Translations under genes and position numbers: made by a program
Shown here: positions 6,877-13,635 of the stretch, piece by piece
How positions within the stretch are numbered: the first letter of the stretch is position 1
How the letters are laid out: each line of letters begins with the position of its first letter
Notes under the pieces: generated by a model
Databases searched by the model: none
The model's input: only the letters and a program-made list of their open reading frames with translations
What the model was told of the DNA's origin: nothing
Assembly (NCBI GenBank): GCA_003136615.1
Contig: PLFA01000197.1
Span: 1-14,295, forward strand
Direction: 5' to 3'
Source of the DNA: Caulobacteraceae bacterium
GTDB lineage: Bacteria > Pseudomonadota > Alphaproteobacteria > Caulobacterales > Caulobacteraceae
DNA: 14,295 nt

Positions 6877-8226
6877 ATGGACTCTGCCTCAACCCTGAGC
6901 TTGACCGGACATACCCTCTCCAGCTTGGCGAAGGCCTTAGCCGAGGGTGCGACGACGAGCAGCGCCCTCGTGGAGACCAGTCTGGAGGTGATCGCCGCCG
7001 ATCCGCGCGCCTTCGCGGCTGTGGATGTGGAGGGCGCCCGCGCGGCGGCGCGGCAGAATGACAGCATAAGAGCGGGCGGCGGCGCCCCGTCGGCCTATGC
7101 TGGAATACCGGTTTCGGTGAAGGATCTTTTCGATGTCGCCGGCCAAGTGACGGCGGCGGGGTCCGTGATCCTCGCCAGCGCATCGCCCGCCCCTCGGGAC
7201 GCCGAGATCATCGGGCGGCTGAGGGCCGCGGGTCTGATCATCATCGGCCGCACCCAGATGAGCGAATTCGCCTTCACCGGCCTTGGCCTCAATCCCCATG
7301 CGCCGCAGCCGCCAAATCCCCACGACCGCGCCCGCGTGCCTGGAGGCTCCAGCGGCGGGGCGGCGGTGAGCGTGGCGCTTGGCCAGGTCGTCGGGGCCAT
7401 CGGCAGCGACACGGGCGGGTCAGTGCGGGTTCCCGCGGCCTTCTGCGGCCTCGTCGGTTTTAAGCCGACCCAGAGACGCATCAGTCGCGCTGGCGTCTTT
7501 CCACTTTCCGTCAGCCTGGACTCGATCGGCCCAATCGCCAGGAGCGTCGATGATTGCCGCATTCTCGACGCTCTGATGGCAGACGCGCCGCTCCCGCCCG
7601 CGCCGCCTATGGATATCAAATCTCTGCGTCTGGGCGTGCCCAACCAATATTTCCTGGAAAACCTAGCCCCTGAGGTCGCCACGGCCTGGGCAGAGAGCCT
7701 CAGAGTCCTCTCCAAGGCTGGCGCGCGGATCGAGCGTTTTGACTTTCCGGAGTTGGATCGGATACCGCGGATCAATGCGGCGGGCACAATCACTAATGCG
7801 GAAGCCTTCGCCCTCCATCGTCGGCTCGGACTGCTTGCCCAACGTGATCGGTATGATCCGAACGTCCTCTCACGGATCGACGTCGGAGTGGGGATGTCGG
7901 CCGCGGACTATCTCGACCTCCTGGAGGCGCGCGCGACTTTGAGGACCGACGCGGACCGCCGGACATTATCGTACGACGCGATTCTGGCTCCCACGGCCCC
8001 CATACTTCCACCCCGGATCGACGCCGTGAGCGACGCGGCCGCCTTCGCGCGCGAGAACTTCTTGGCTCTGCGCAATGCTAGCGTCGTTAATCTTCTCGAC
8101 CGATGCGCCATAAGCCTGCCCATGGCCTGGGAGACGGCGCCCTGCGGTCTGATGATGATTGGGGAAACTCTGGGCGATGCGCGCCTTTTCGCCGCGGCCG
8201 GGGCGGTGGAAGCGGCCCTCGCGTGA
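6877..8226 (+). CDS. Amidase signature family hydrolase (GatA-like fold)
   Basis: A 449-residue amidase-signature enzyme, which hydrolyses C-N amide bonds by a Ser-cisSer-Lys triad. All three residues are visible: Lys82 in VSVKDLFDVAG, the cis-Ser158 in PGGSSGG, and nucleophile Ser182 in GSDTGGSVRVPAAFCG. The 24-residue spacing between the serines matches fatty acid amide hydrolase and malonamidase. FKPTQRRISRAGVFPLS continues the signature. No gatB or gatC is adjacent and the C-terminal half is short, so it is probably a stand-alone amidase rather than the tRNA amidotransferase subunit. The ATG at 6877 is chosen because family similarity begins just after it; the ribosome site is weak (GAAG). 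Convergent with vapC, 22 nt away. Substrate unknown. Confidence 0.9.
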   Translation: MDSASTLSLTGHTLSSLAKALAEGATTSSALVETSLEVIAADPRAFAAVDVEGARAAARQNDSIRAGGGAPSAYAGIPVSVKDLFDVAGQVTAAGSVILASASPAPRDAEIIGRLRAAGLIIIGRTQMSEFAFTGLGLNPHAPQPPNPHDRARVPGGSSGGAAVSVALGQVVGAIGSDTGGSVRVPAAFCGLVGFKPTQRRISRAGVFPLSVSLDSIGPIARSVDDCRILDALMADAPLPPAPPMDIKSLRLGVPNQYFLENLAPEVATAWAESLRVLSKAGARIERFDFPELDRIPRINAAGTITNAEAFALHRRLGLLAQRDRYDPNVLSRIDVGVGMSAADYLDLLEARATLRTDADRRTLSYDAILAPTAPILPPRIDAVSDAAAFARENFLALRNASVVNLLDRCAISLPMAWETAPCGLMMIGETLGDARLFAAAGAVEAALA

Positions 8227-8248
8227 ACAGCGGTTGCAGCGGGCCGGA

Positions 8249-8620
8249 CTATTCGCCTGGCGCGAAGGCAAGGCCAAGCTGATGAGCGATCTCATGGAGC
8301 CGAGCGTCACGGGTCCAGAGAGCCGCGCCGGGCGTCAGGCGTGCGGCCGCAAGCAAGTGGACGTCTCCATAATCGAGTCCCAGACCCCCCAGAGCGTAGC
8401 GTTCGATAAAATCCAGAGCTTCAAGGTCGCTAGCTGAGCGGGCCTGAGGCAGGCCCGCGAGGGCGCCCAGGACCAAAGCGCGTTGGCGCAGGGGGCTGAG
8501 CGCCACCTCGCCAATGATCGTGGGATGGGTGACCACGGATCCGGCTTCGAGGAAGAGACCAAGGGCCGCGTCACCCGAGCGTAGGTGGTCAATCCAAATC
8601 GGCGCGTCAACAAGGATCAC
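8249..8620 (-). CDS. vapC: VapC-type PIN-domain toxin RNase
   Basis: A 123-residue PIN-domain protein. VapC toxins are Mg-dependent endoribonucleases, often cutting initiator tRNA or rRNA, held inactive by the cognate VapB. The four expected acidic residues are present: Asp5 (ILVDAPIWIDHLR), Glu38 (IIGEVALSP), Asp86 (LDYGDVHLLAAA) and Asp105 (LWTRDARL), so the nuclease looks intact. The first motif reads DAP where many family members have DTS. The start overlaps the vapB stop by 4 nt (ATGA), implying translational coupling. Located between the amidase and Nudix genes with no mobile-element remnants around it. Confidence 0.93.
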   Translation of the reverse strand: MILVDAPIWIDHLRSGDAALGLFLEAGSVVTHPTIIGEVALSPLRQRALVLGALAGLPQARSASDLEALDFIERYALGGLGLDYGDVHLLAAARLTPGAALWTRDARLHEIAHQLGLAFAPGE

Positions 8621-8826
8621 CGCGAACGCGCTCCGCGATCAGTGACGGGATGCACAGACATGGGAAGCCCCGGGTCGCTCCCGCCTAGTCGGGCGAGCCG
8701 CCGCGCGCTCTCACGCTCGATCAGGGCTTTGAGCGCCTCGCGGACAAGCCCTGCCGTCTCCCGTAACCCCGTCAGAGCTTTAGCCTTAGCCACGAGATCA
8801 TCATCCAAAGCCAAGGTGGTCCGCAT
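8617..8826 (-). CDS. vapB: VapB-type antitoxin
   Basis: A 69-residue antitoxin with an N-terminal DNA-binding region (RTTLALDDDLVAKAKALTG, residues 2-20) and a helix ETAGLVREALKALIERESA, followed by ARLGGSDPG. This is the pattern of the VapB subfamily paired with this VapC type. The C-terminal tail (about 52-69) is expected to wrap the toxin and block its active site. ATG at 8826 follows GGAG with a 7-nt spacer. VapB-VapC complexes normally repress their own promoter, so an operator is expected just upstream. Confidence 0.9.
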   Translation of the reverse strand: MRTTLALDDDLVAKAKALTGLRETAGLVREALKALIERESARRLARLGGSDPGLPMSVHPVTDRGARSR

Positions 8827-8850
8827 CCATTGTCTCCATTAAAAGCATGG

Positions 8851-8879
8851 ATTTCAGCACCAGACGATGTCGGATTCAA
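8851..8879 (-). promoter_or_regulatory. Predicted vapBC promoter
   Basis: Read on the minus strand, TTGAAT (complement of 8874-8879) and TGAAAT (complement of 8851-8856) are separated by exactly 17 nt. Each matches 4 of 6 consensus bases. Transcription would start near 8844, leaving a leader of about 18 nt with GGAG. Inferred from pattern only. Confidence 0.4.
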
Positions 8880-8954
8880 TGTGGACGGATGCACGCACCC
8901 GACTGTCGGCAACGCCGATGGCGAAGGCGAGGCCGCGCTACAGGCGATATCGTG

Positions 8955-9428
8955 TCAGGCCGCGTCGGCGGCCACGAAAGTCGCCGCGAACACGGTGATT
9001 AGCTCCGACAATTCAGGTTCGTGGACGGCGCGGGCGGCCTCAAGAGGGGTGAACCATTGAGTCACACGCTCATGCTGCTCTGGCCAACGCTTGAGCTGAC
9101 GTTGGACCTCAAGCGGAAAAACATCGACGATGCAGTCAACCGAACCGCCGCCAGCCAGGCGCTTCGCATAGGGATAGGCGCCCACGGGCCGTTTGGCGAT
9201 CTGCCCAGTCACACCCGCCTCTTCGAGAGCTTCGCGCGCGGCGGCCACCTGCGGCTTCTTGCCCTTCATCGGCCATCCCTTGGGCAAAACCCATCGCCCC
9301 GTTTCCCGCGAGGTCACCAAGAGAATGCTAAGTTCACCAGACTGCCGATAGGGAAGGGCGGCGTATTGGCGCGCGACGCCAGACGCTGTTGGCGCATTGA
9401 GAGGCTGACGGGCTGCCAATTTCGTCAT
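8955..9428 (-). CDS. Nudix hydrolase (variant Nudix box)
   Basis: A 157-residue Nudix protein; the family hydrolyses nucleoside diphosphate-linked substrates and inositol or dinucleotide polyphosphates. The box spans residues 51-73, with G51, then R65-E66-A-L-E69-E70-A-G72-V matching REUXEEXGU. The Glu normally seven residues into the box is Lys57 (PMKGKKPQ). LPKGWPMKGK is a recurring form in alphaproteobacterial homologues as I recall, resembling diadenosine/diphosphoinositol polyphosphate hydrolases; substrate assignment is not possible. The core metal-binding REXXEE is intact. Monocistronic, head-to-head with ackA across a 366-nt regulatory region. An 8-bp palindrome overlaps its predicted -35. 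Confidence 0.9.
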   Translation of the reverse strand: MTKLAARQPLNAPTASGVARQYAALPYRQSGELSILLVTSRETGRWVLPKGWPMKGKKPQVAAAREALEEAGVTGQIAKRPVGAYPYAKRLAGGGSVDCIVDVFPLEVQRQLKRWPEQHERVTQWFTPLEAARAVHEPELSELITVFAATFVAADAA

Positions 9429-9452
9429 TCCCTTGCCTGCCTTTCACACATG

Positions 9453-9482
9453 AATAGATCGTAAGCTACGGAAAGCGTTCAA
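9453..9482 (-). promoter_or_regulatory. Predicted Nudix gene promoter
   Basis: On the minus strand TTGAAC (complement of 9477-9482) and TCTATT (complement of 9453-9458) are 18 nt apart, each 4 of 6 to consensus. Start of transcription near 9446 would leave a leader of about 18 nt. The -35 lies in the left arm of the 9478-9497 palindrome, as for a repressor site. Inference from pattern only. Confidence 0.35.
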
Positions 9483-9497
9483 CTGTCAGCAGTTGAA
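9478..9497. promoter_or_regulatory. Perfect 8-bp palindrome, operator candidate
   Basis: TTCAACTG-TCAG-CAGTTGAA is a perfect 8-bp inverted repeat with a 4-nt centre. It overlaps the predicted -35 of the Nudix gene. An outer 9-bp inverted repeat, AAAGCGTTC (9472-9480) with GAACGCTTT (9524-9532), abuts and extends past it. The binding protein is unknown. Confidence 0.6.
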
Positions 9498-9606
9498 AAT
9501 TAGGTGATTCTCATCCGAATACGGAACGCTTTTCGACCTGGCCCCAATCCTTAACCCAAATTGCCTAGGAAGGGAGCATCTTATGATTCCTGATTGATAA
9601 CGCATT

Positions 9607-9622
9607 CCGCGATTGATCGCGG
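9607..9622. promoter_or_regulatory. Palindrome CCGCGAT-TG-ATCGCGG upstream of ackA
   Basis: A 7-bp perfect inverted repeat around a TG centre, 38 nt upstream of the conserved dyad in front of ackA. Its arms are too close for an RNA hairpin loop, so it is more likely a DNA-binding site than an RNA structure. No regulator identified. Confidence 0.5.
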
Positions 9623-9660
9623 GCGGCAATCACCGCAGCCAGCCGGATCCGATTGACCGC

Positions 9661-9682
9661 CTGAGTAGTTTCCGAGACTAGG
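9661..9682 (+). promoter_or_regulatory. Conserved dyad motif, copy 1 (upstream of ackA)
   Basis: CTGAGTAGTTTCCGAGACTA followed by GG. It shares 17 of 22 positions with the copies before xfp and tkt. The dyad form is GTAG-N9-CTAG with the invariant centre TTTCCGAG at 9669-9676. It lies 112 nt before the ackA GTG. No good -10 is seen at the spacing found in copies 2 and 3; the nearest is TGACAG at 9701-9706. Confidence 0.75.
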
Positions 9683-9794
9683 GTGGCCGGTTCGCGCAGG
9701 TGACAGTGGCGTTGCTCGCGCCGCTTACCCGTTCACACACCCAAAGGTGGACCTGAGTTCCAATGCTTCCAGGGCGACACCGGAGCGGGCAAGC

Positions 9795-10976
9795 GTGACC
9801 AAAGCCGTTCTCGTCTTCAACGCAGGTTCGACCAGCCTGAAGTTCGGTCTATATGAAATGGACGCGTCGGGAACGCCGCCCCTCATTCTTCGAGGGAGCG
9901 TTGAAGGTTTCCAAACGGGCCCTGTCCTCATGGCGCGAGACGCAAGGGGCGATCGGCTGGCCCCCAAAGATTGGAAAAAGGGAATTGTGATCGACCATCG
10001 CGAGGCGATGAGCGTCGTCATGGATTGGCTAAAGCCCCATATCGCCGCGACGCCGCTCGGGGCAGTGGGCCATCGCATTCTGCTCGGCGGCGACGGTTAC
10101 GCGCGGCCAGTGAAGATTGACATCGCCGTTCTCGACTATCTGGAATCTTTGGCGGTCATGGAACCCTCACATCAGGCGACAGACGTCAGCGGGGCCCGCG
10201 CCATGGCTGGGCTTTTCCCAAACCTACCTCAGGTTGCCTGCTTCGATAATGCGTTTCATTCAACCCTGCCGGCTGTCGCGAAGACCTACGCGCTTCCAAA
10301 GGACATCCGCGACGCGGGGGCTCGGCCTTGGGGCTTTCATGGACTGTCCTACGCCTATGTGAGCGGACGAATGGGCGACTTGGCGCCAAAAGCGCGGCGC
10401 GTCATCGCGGCCCATCTTGGCGGCGGCGCGAGCCTTTGCGCCATGCTCGATGGGCGCAGCGTCGACACCACCATGGGGCTGGGCGCACTATCGGGTCTTC
10501 CCATGGCGACGCGCTCGGGCGACGTTCCTCCGGAGGTTCTTTTCTATCTGCTGCGCGGCAAGCTTTTCGACGCCGCCGCGCTCGAGACAATGCTTTATAA
10601 GCACTCGGGCCTGCTGGGTTTATCAGGCCTTAGCGGCGCGATGGAGGTTCTTGAAGCCAGCAACGATCCGCGCGCTGTGGCGGCCATTGAGCACTTCGTC
10701 TATGCCGCCACCAAATACGCTGGCGCTTATGCGGCGGTTCTGGGCGGTCTCGACGCTTTTGTCTTCACCGGCGGTATCGGAGAGCATTCGGCTTCGGTGC
10801 GCGCCGCCATCTGCCAAAAGCTCGCCTGGCTTGGCGCCGAATTGGATGCGGACGCCAACAGTGCGAATGAGGCAAGAATATCGTCGCCACAAAGCCGGAT
10901 CTCGGTTTGGGTTGTCCCCACCGATGAGGAAGTCGTGATTGCCCGGCAAACACTGGCGGTTGTCGGTTCGGACTAA
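9795..10976 (+). CDS. ackA: Acetate kinase
   Basis: A 393-residue acetate kinase, normal family length. It interconverts acetyl-phosphate + ADP and acetate + ATP in the cytoplasm. Residues matching the Methanosarcina catalytic set are visible: Asn9 (FNAGSTSLKFG), Arg94 (VGHRILLGG), Asp151 (CFDNAFHSTLP), His182 (GFHGLSYAYV), Arg240 (MATRSGDV) and Glu330 (FTGGIGEHS). HLGGGASLCAMLDG (207-220) is the phosphate-binding loop, with Gly where Asn is common. GTG at 9795 is chosen: GGAG is 9 nt upstream and the protein begins directly at the first strand. An upstream GTG at 9747 would add 16 residues but has no ribosome site. Followed by xfp after 146 nt; its TAA stop lies inside dyad copy 2. Its role here is ATP recovery from Xfp-made acetyl-phosphate. 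Confidence 0.96.
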   Translation: MTKAVLVFNAGSTSLKFGLYEMDASGTPPLILRGSVEGFQTGPVLMARDARGDRLAPKDWKKGIVIDHREAMSVVMDWLKPHIAATPLGAVGHRILLGGDGYARPVKIDIAVLDYLESLAVMEPSHQATDVSGARAMAGLFPNLPQVACFDNAFHSTLPAVAKTYALPKDIRDAGARPWGFHGLSYAYVSGRMGDLAPKARRVIAAHLGGGASLCAMLDGRSVDTTMGLGALSGLPMATRSGDVPPEVLFYLLRGKLFDAAALETMLYKHSGLLGLSGLSGAMEVLEASNDPRAVAAIEHFVYAATKYAGAYAAVLGGLDAFVFTGGIGEHSASVRAAICQKLAWLGAELDADANSANEARISSPQSRISVWVVPTDEEVVIARQTLAVVGSD

Positions 10977-10994
10977 GTAGTTTCCGAGCCTACG
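10973..10994 (+). promoter_or_regulatory. Conserved dyad motif, copy 2 (upstream of xfp)
   Basis: CTAAGTAGTTTCCGAGCCTA followed by CG, with the most symmetric dyad of the three, GTAG-N9-CTAC (10977-10993). The left end contains the ackA stop codon (TAA, 10974-10976). The centre is at 10985 and a -10-like TATATC follows at 11014-11019. Transcription near 11026 would put the dyad centre about 41 nt upstream, a class II activator position. Confidence 0.8.
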
Positions 10995-11013
10995 CCGGAC
11001 AAAAAGGCGACTT

Positions 11014-11019
11014 TATATC
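11014..11019 (+). promoter_or_regulatory. Predicted xfp -10 box
   Basis: TATATC in an AT-richer patch (CTTTATATCG), 29 nt from the centre of dyad copy 2. There is no recognisable -35 hexamer, as expected if the dyad-bound activator replaces it. The leader to the xfp ATG would be about 97 nt. Confidence 0.45.
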
Positions 11020-11044
11020 GCGAACGATGGCGGGTTTGACGCTG

Positions 11045-11065
11045 AGGCGTGGCTCCAGGCGTGGC
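11045..11065 (+). repeat. 9-bp direct repeat in the xfp leader
   Basis: AGGCGTGGC occurs at 11045-11053 and again at 11057-11065, separated by TCC. It lies downstream of the predicted xfp start of transcription. Function unknown; it may be chance in GC-rich DNA. Confidence 0.6.
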
Positions 11066-11122
11066 ATCGGTGCGCCGGAGTGAAACAAGAGCCCCGGCCG
11101 CGCGAACATTCTGGAGTCTTTC

Positions 11123-13558
11123 ATGTCGGATGCGCTGTCGCCAGAGCTTCTCATGAAAATGAACGCCTATTGGCGCGCCGCCAATTACCTCTCGGTCGGC
11201 CAGATATATCTTAAGAGCAATCCGCTTCTGGAAACGCCCCTGACGCTTGCGGACGTCAAACCCAGACTGCTGGGCCACTGGGGGACCACGCCGGGCCTCA
11301 ACTTTCTCTATGTTCACCTCAATCGGCTGATCAAAGAGAATGACTTGAACATGATCTTCATAGCCGGCCCCGGCCACGGAGGCCCGGGTGTCGCGGCCCA
11401 GACTTATCTTGAGGGCTCCTACACAGAACGCTACCCGGCGGTGGAGCGGAACAAGAACGGTCTCTACCGGCTATTTCGACAGTTTTCCTGGCCCTATGGC
11501 ATACCGAGCCACGTCTCGCCCGAAACACCTGGCGCCATCCAGGAGGGTGGCGAGCTCGGCTATTCACTTGTCCATGCCTATGGCGCCGCCTTCGACAATC
11601 CAGATCTGATCGTCGCTTGTGTCATCGGGGATGGCGAGGCGGAAACGGGGCCCCTAGCCGCAAGCTGGCACTCGAACAAGTTCCTCAACCCAGCCCGCGA
11701 TGGCGCCGTTCTGCCCATTCTGCACCTTAACGGCTACAAGATCGCCAATCCCACGGTATTGGCGCGGATCAGTCGCGGAGAGCTGGCGCAGCTTCTGCGT
11801 GGATACGGCTATGAACCCCATTTCGTGGAAGGCGATGACCCTGCGGTCATGCATCAAGGTCTCGCGGCCACGCTGGATAAGGTTCTTCGCAAAATTCAAC
11901 GCCTACAAAAGAGCGCCCGATCTAAAGGGGCGTCGGGGCGGCCCCAACGTCCGATCTGGCCCATGATCGTCTTTGGCTCACCCAAGGGTTGGACGGGGCC
12001 GAAATTCGTTGACGGATTGCCGGTCGAGGGCACGTGGCGGGCGCATCAGGTGCCGATCACGGACCTCGAAAATCCGGAGCATCTTCGGTTGTTGGAATCG
12101 TGGATGAAGAGCTACGCGGCGCATGAGCTGTTTGATAAGGACGGTGCGTTTGTGGACGACCTTGCGGCGCTCGCGCCCACCGGGCATCGCCGCATGGGCT
12201 TCAACCCCCACGCCAACGGCGGGGAACTGCTTGTCGCCCTGTCTATGCCCAGCTTCCGCGACCACGCTGTCCTGGTTCCGGAACCTGGTGTGGCGAAGGC
12301 CGAAGCCACGCGCACCCTCGGGAAACTGCTGCGCGATGTCATGAAAGCCAATCTGGAAAAGCGGAATTTTCGGGTCTTCGGACCGGATGAGACCGCGTCA
12401 AACCGACTGGAAGATATCTATGAGGTGTCTGGCAAGGAATGGATGGCGCGCGTCGAGCCCAACGACACTGACCTGAGCGTTGATGGCAGGGTCATGGAAG
12501 TGCTGAGCGAACACCTCTGCGAGGGATGGCTGGAAGCCTATTTGCTCACCGGCCGTCACGGATTCTTCGCCTGCTATGAGGCGTTCATCCATGTCGTTGA
12601 CTCGATGTTCAACCAGCACGCCAAGTGGTTGAAAACAAGCCGCACTATCCCCTGGCGCAAGCCAATCGCGTCGCTCAACTATCTGCTGACCTCCCACGTA
12701 TGGCGCCAGGACCACAATGGATTTTCCCATCAAGACCCGGGCTTTATCGACCATGTCGCCAGCAAGAAGGCGGACGTTGTGCGGATCTATCTGGCGCCGG
12801 ACGCCAACTGCCTGCTTTCGGTGGCGGATCATTGCCTAAGAAGCCGGGACTATGTGAACCTGATTATCGCGGGCAAGCAGTTGGAATGGCAGTGGCTGGA
12901 TATCGACGCTGCCGTGCGCCACTGCACGGCGGGTATCGGCGTCTGGGATTGGGCGGGCCGCGGAGCGGATGACCCGGATGTGGTCATGGCCTGCGCGGGC
13001 GATGTGCCTACACTTGAGACCCTCGCCGCGGTGACCTTGCTGCGCGACTATGTTCCTGACATCCGCGTCCGTGTCGTCAATGTGGTCGATCTGTTGGCCC
13101 TTCAGCCCCGATCAATTCATCCACACGGCCTAGAGGGACAGGACTTCGACGCGCTCTTTACCAAGGATAGACCGGTCATATTCGCCTTCCATGGGTATCC
13201 GGCGATCATCCATTCGCTGACCTATGGGCGCACAAACCACGATAATATTCACGTGCGGGGTTTTCGCGAGGAAGGCACGACAACGACACCGTTCGATATG
13301 GTCGTCTTGAATAACCTTGATCGCTTCCAACTCGCGCTAGACGCCATCAAGCGGATTCCCCGGCTGCAAGCGCAGGTCGATGTGGCGACGGCGCGTTATT
13401 GGGAGACAATGGAGCGCCATAAACTCTATGTCAGCGAGCATGGAGAGGACATGCCGGAGGTCAAGAACTGGCGCTGGGCCCCCTGGAGCGACACGGATCA
13501 TGCAGGTCGCGCCCATCCGCGCGGACGGCCGAAGCCTGTACACGCGACCCAGCGTTAG
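11123..13558 (+). CDS. xfp: Xylulose-5-phosphate/fructose-6-phosphate phosphoketolase
   Basis: A full-length 811-residue thiamine-diphosphate enzyme that splits xylulose-5-P (or fructose-6-P) with phosphate into acetyl-phosphate plus glyceraldehyde-3-P (or erythrose-4-P). Family hallmarks are GHWGTTPG (51-58), AGPGHGGPG (81-89), EGGELGYSLVHAYGAAFD (141-158), the ThDP/Mg motif GDGEAETGP (169-177), HLNGYKIANP (201-210), EAYLLTGRHG (471-480) and GFSHQDPG (533-540). His51, His85, Glu471 and His536 correspond to catalytic or ThDP-contacting residues of bifidobacterial Xfp by recalled alignment. ATG at 11123 has GGAG 6 nt upstream. The gene lies between ackA and tkt with its own upstream dyad motif. 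Xylulose-5-P versus fructose-6-P preference cannot be read from sequence. Confidence 0.97.
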   Translation: MSDALSPELLMKMNAYWRAANYLSVGQIYLKSNPLLETPLTLADVKPRLLGHWGTTPGLNFLYVHLNRLIKENDLNMIFIAGPGHGGPGVAAQTYLEGSYTERYPAVERNKNGLYRLFRQFSWPYGIPSHVSPETPGAIQEGGELGYSLVHAYGAAFDNPDLIVACVIGDGEAETGPLAASWHSNKFLNPARDGAVLPILHLNGYKIANPTVLARISRGELAQLLRGYGYEPHFVEGDDPAVMHQGLAATLDKVLRKIQRLQKSARSKGASGRPQRPIWPMIVFGSPKGWTGPKFVDGLPVEGTWRAHQVPITDLENPEHLRLLESWMKSYAAHELFDKDGAFVDDLAALAPTGHRRMGFNPHANGGELLVALSMPSFRDHAVLVPEPGVAKAEATRTLGKLLRDVMKANLEKRNFRVFGPDETASNRLEDIYEVSGKEWMARVEPNDTDLSVDGRVMEVLSEHLCEGWLEAYLLTGRHGFFACYEAFIHVVDSMFNQHAKWLKTSRTIPWRKPIASLNYLLTSHVWRQDHNGFSHQDPGFIDHVASKKADVVRIYLAPDANCLLSVADHCLRSRDYVNLIIAGKQLEWQWLDIDAAVRHCTAGIGVWDWAGRGADDPDVVMACAGDVPTLETLAAVTLLRDYVPDIRVRVVNVVDLLALQPRSIHPHGLEGQDFDALFTKDRPVIFAFHGYPAIIHSLTYGRTNHDNIHVRGFREEGTTTTPFDMVVLNNLDRFQLALDAIKRIPRLQAQVDVATARYWETMERHKLYVSEHGEDMPEVKNWRWAPWSDTDHAGRAHPRGRPKPVHATQR

Positions 13559-13593
13559 ACGCGGCGTAGGAGCGCCCGCACTGTCCCCTTGGG

Positions 13594-13615
13594 CTAGGTA
13601 TTTTCCGAGTCTACG
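13594..13615 (+). promoter_or_regulatory. Conserved dyad motif, copy 3 (upstream of tkt)
   Basis: CTAGGTATTTTCCGAGTCTA followed by CG; dyad GTAT-N9-CTAC (13598-13614), centre 13606, 36 nt after the xfp stop. A -10-like TATACA follows at 13636-13641, 30 nt from the centre, essentially the xfp arrangement. Transcription would begin near 13648, giving a leader of about 43 nt. Confidence 0.78.
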
Positions 13616-13635
13616 GGCCGCGGCGAGGGCCGGCC

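Larger units (their letters stand above)
9429..9794. promoter_or_regulatory. 366-nt regulatory intergenic region between Nudix gene and ackA
   Basis: No credible gene lies here. The stretch is less GC-rich than its surroundings and dense in symmetric elements: a palindrome at 9478-9497, a wider inverted repeat (9472-9480 with 9524-9532), a palindrome at 9607-9622 and the conserved phosphoketolase-cluster dyad at 9661-9682. A strong Shine-Dalgarno-like AGGAAGGGA (9567-9575) precedes a four-codon frame, Met-Ile-Pro-Asp, at 9583-9597. It must carry the minus-strand promoter of the Nudix gene and the plus-strand promoter of ackA. Confidence 0.7.

Noticed and set aside
7095..7793. Long open frame (about 230 codons) on the minus strand inside the amidase gene
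   Set aside because: It is antisense to a gene with an intact catalytic triad, its composition is Arg/Ala/Pro-rich with no recognisable motif, and such shadows are expected in GC-rich DNA.
8958..8973. GGCCGC-GTCG-GCGGCC hairpin at the end of the Nudix gene
   Set aside because: It lies inside the coding sequence, has no U-tract, and such GC stems are frequent by chance at this base composition.
9590..9640. Repeated GATTGAT/AATCA elements that resemble FNR/FixK half-sites
   Set aside because: The half-sites are not spaced as TTGAT-N4-ATCAA; TTGAT and AATCA are 9-10 nt apart, so no proper FNR-type box is present.
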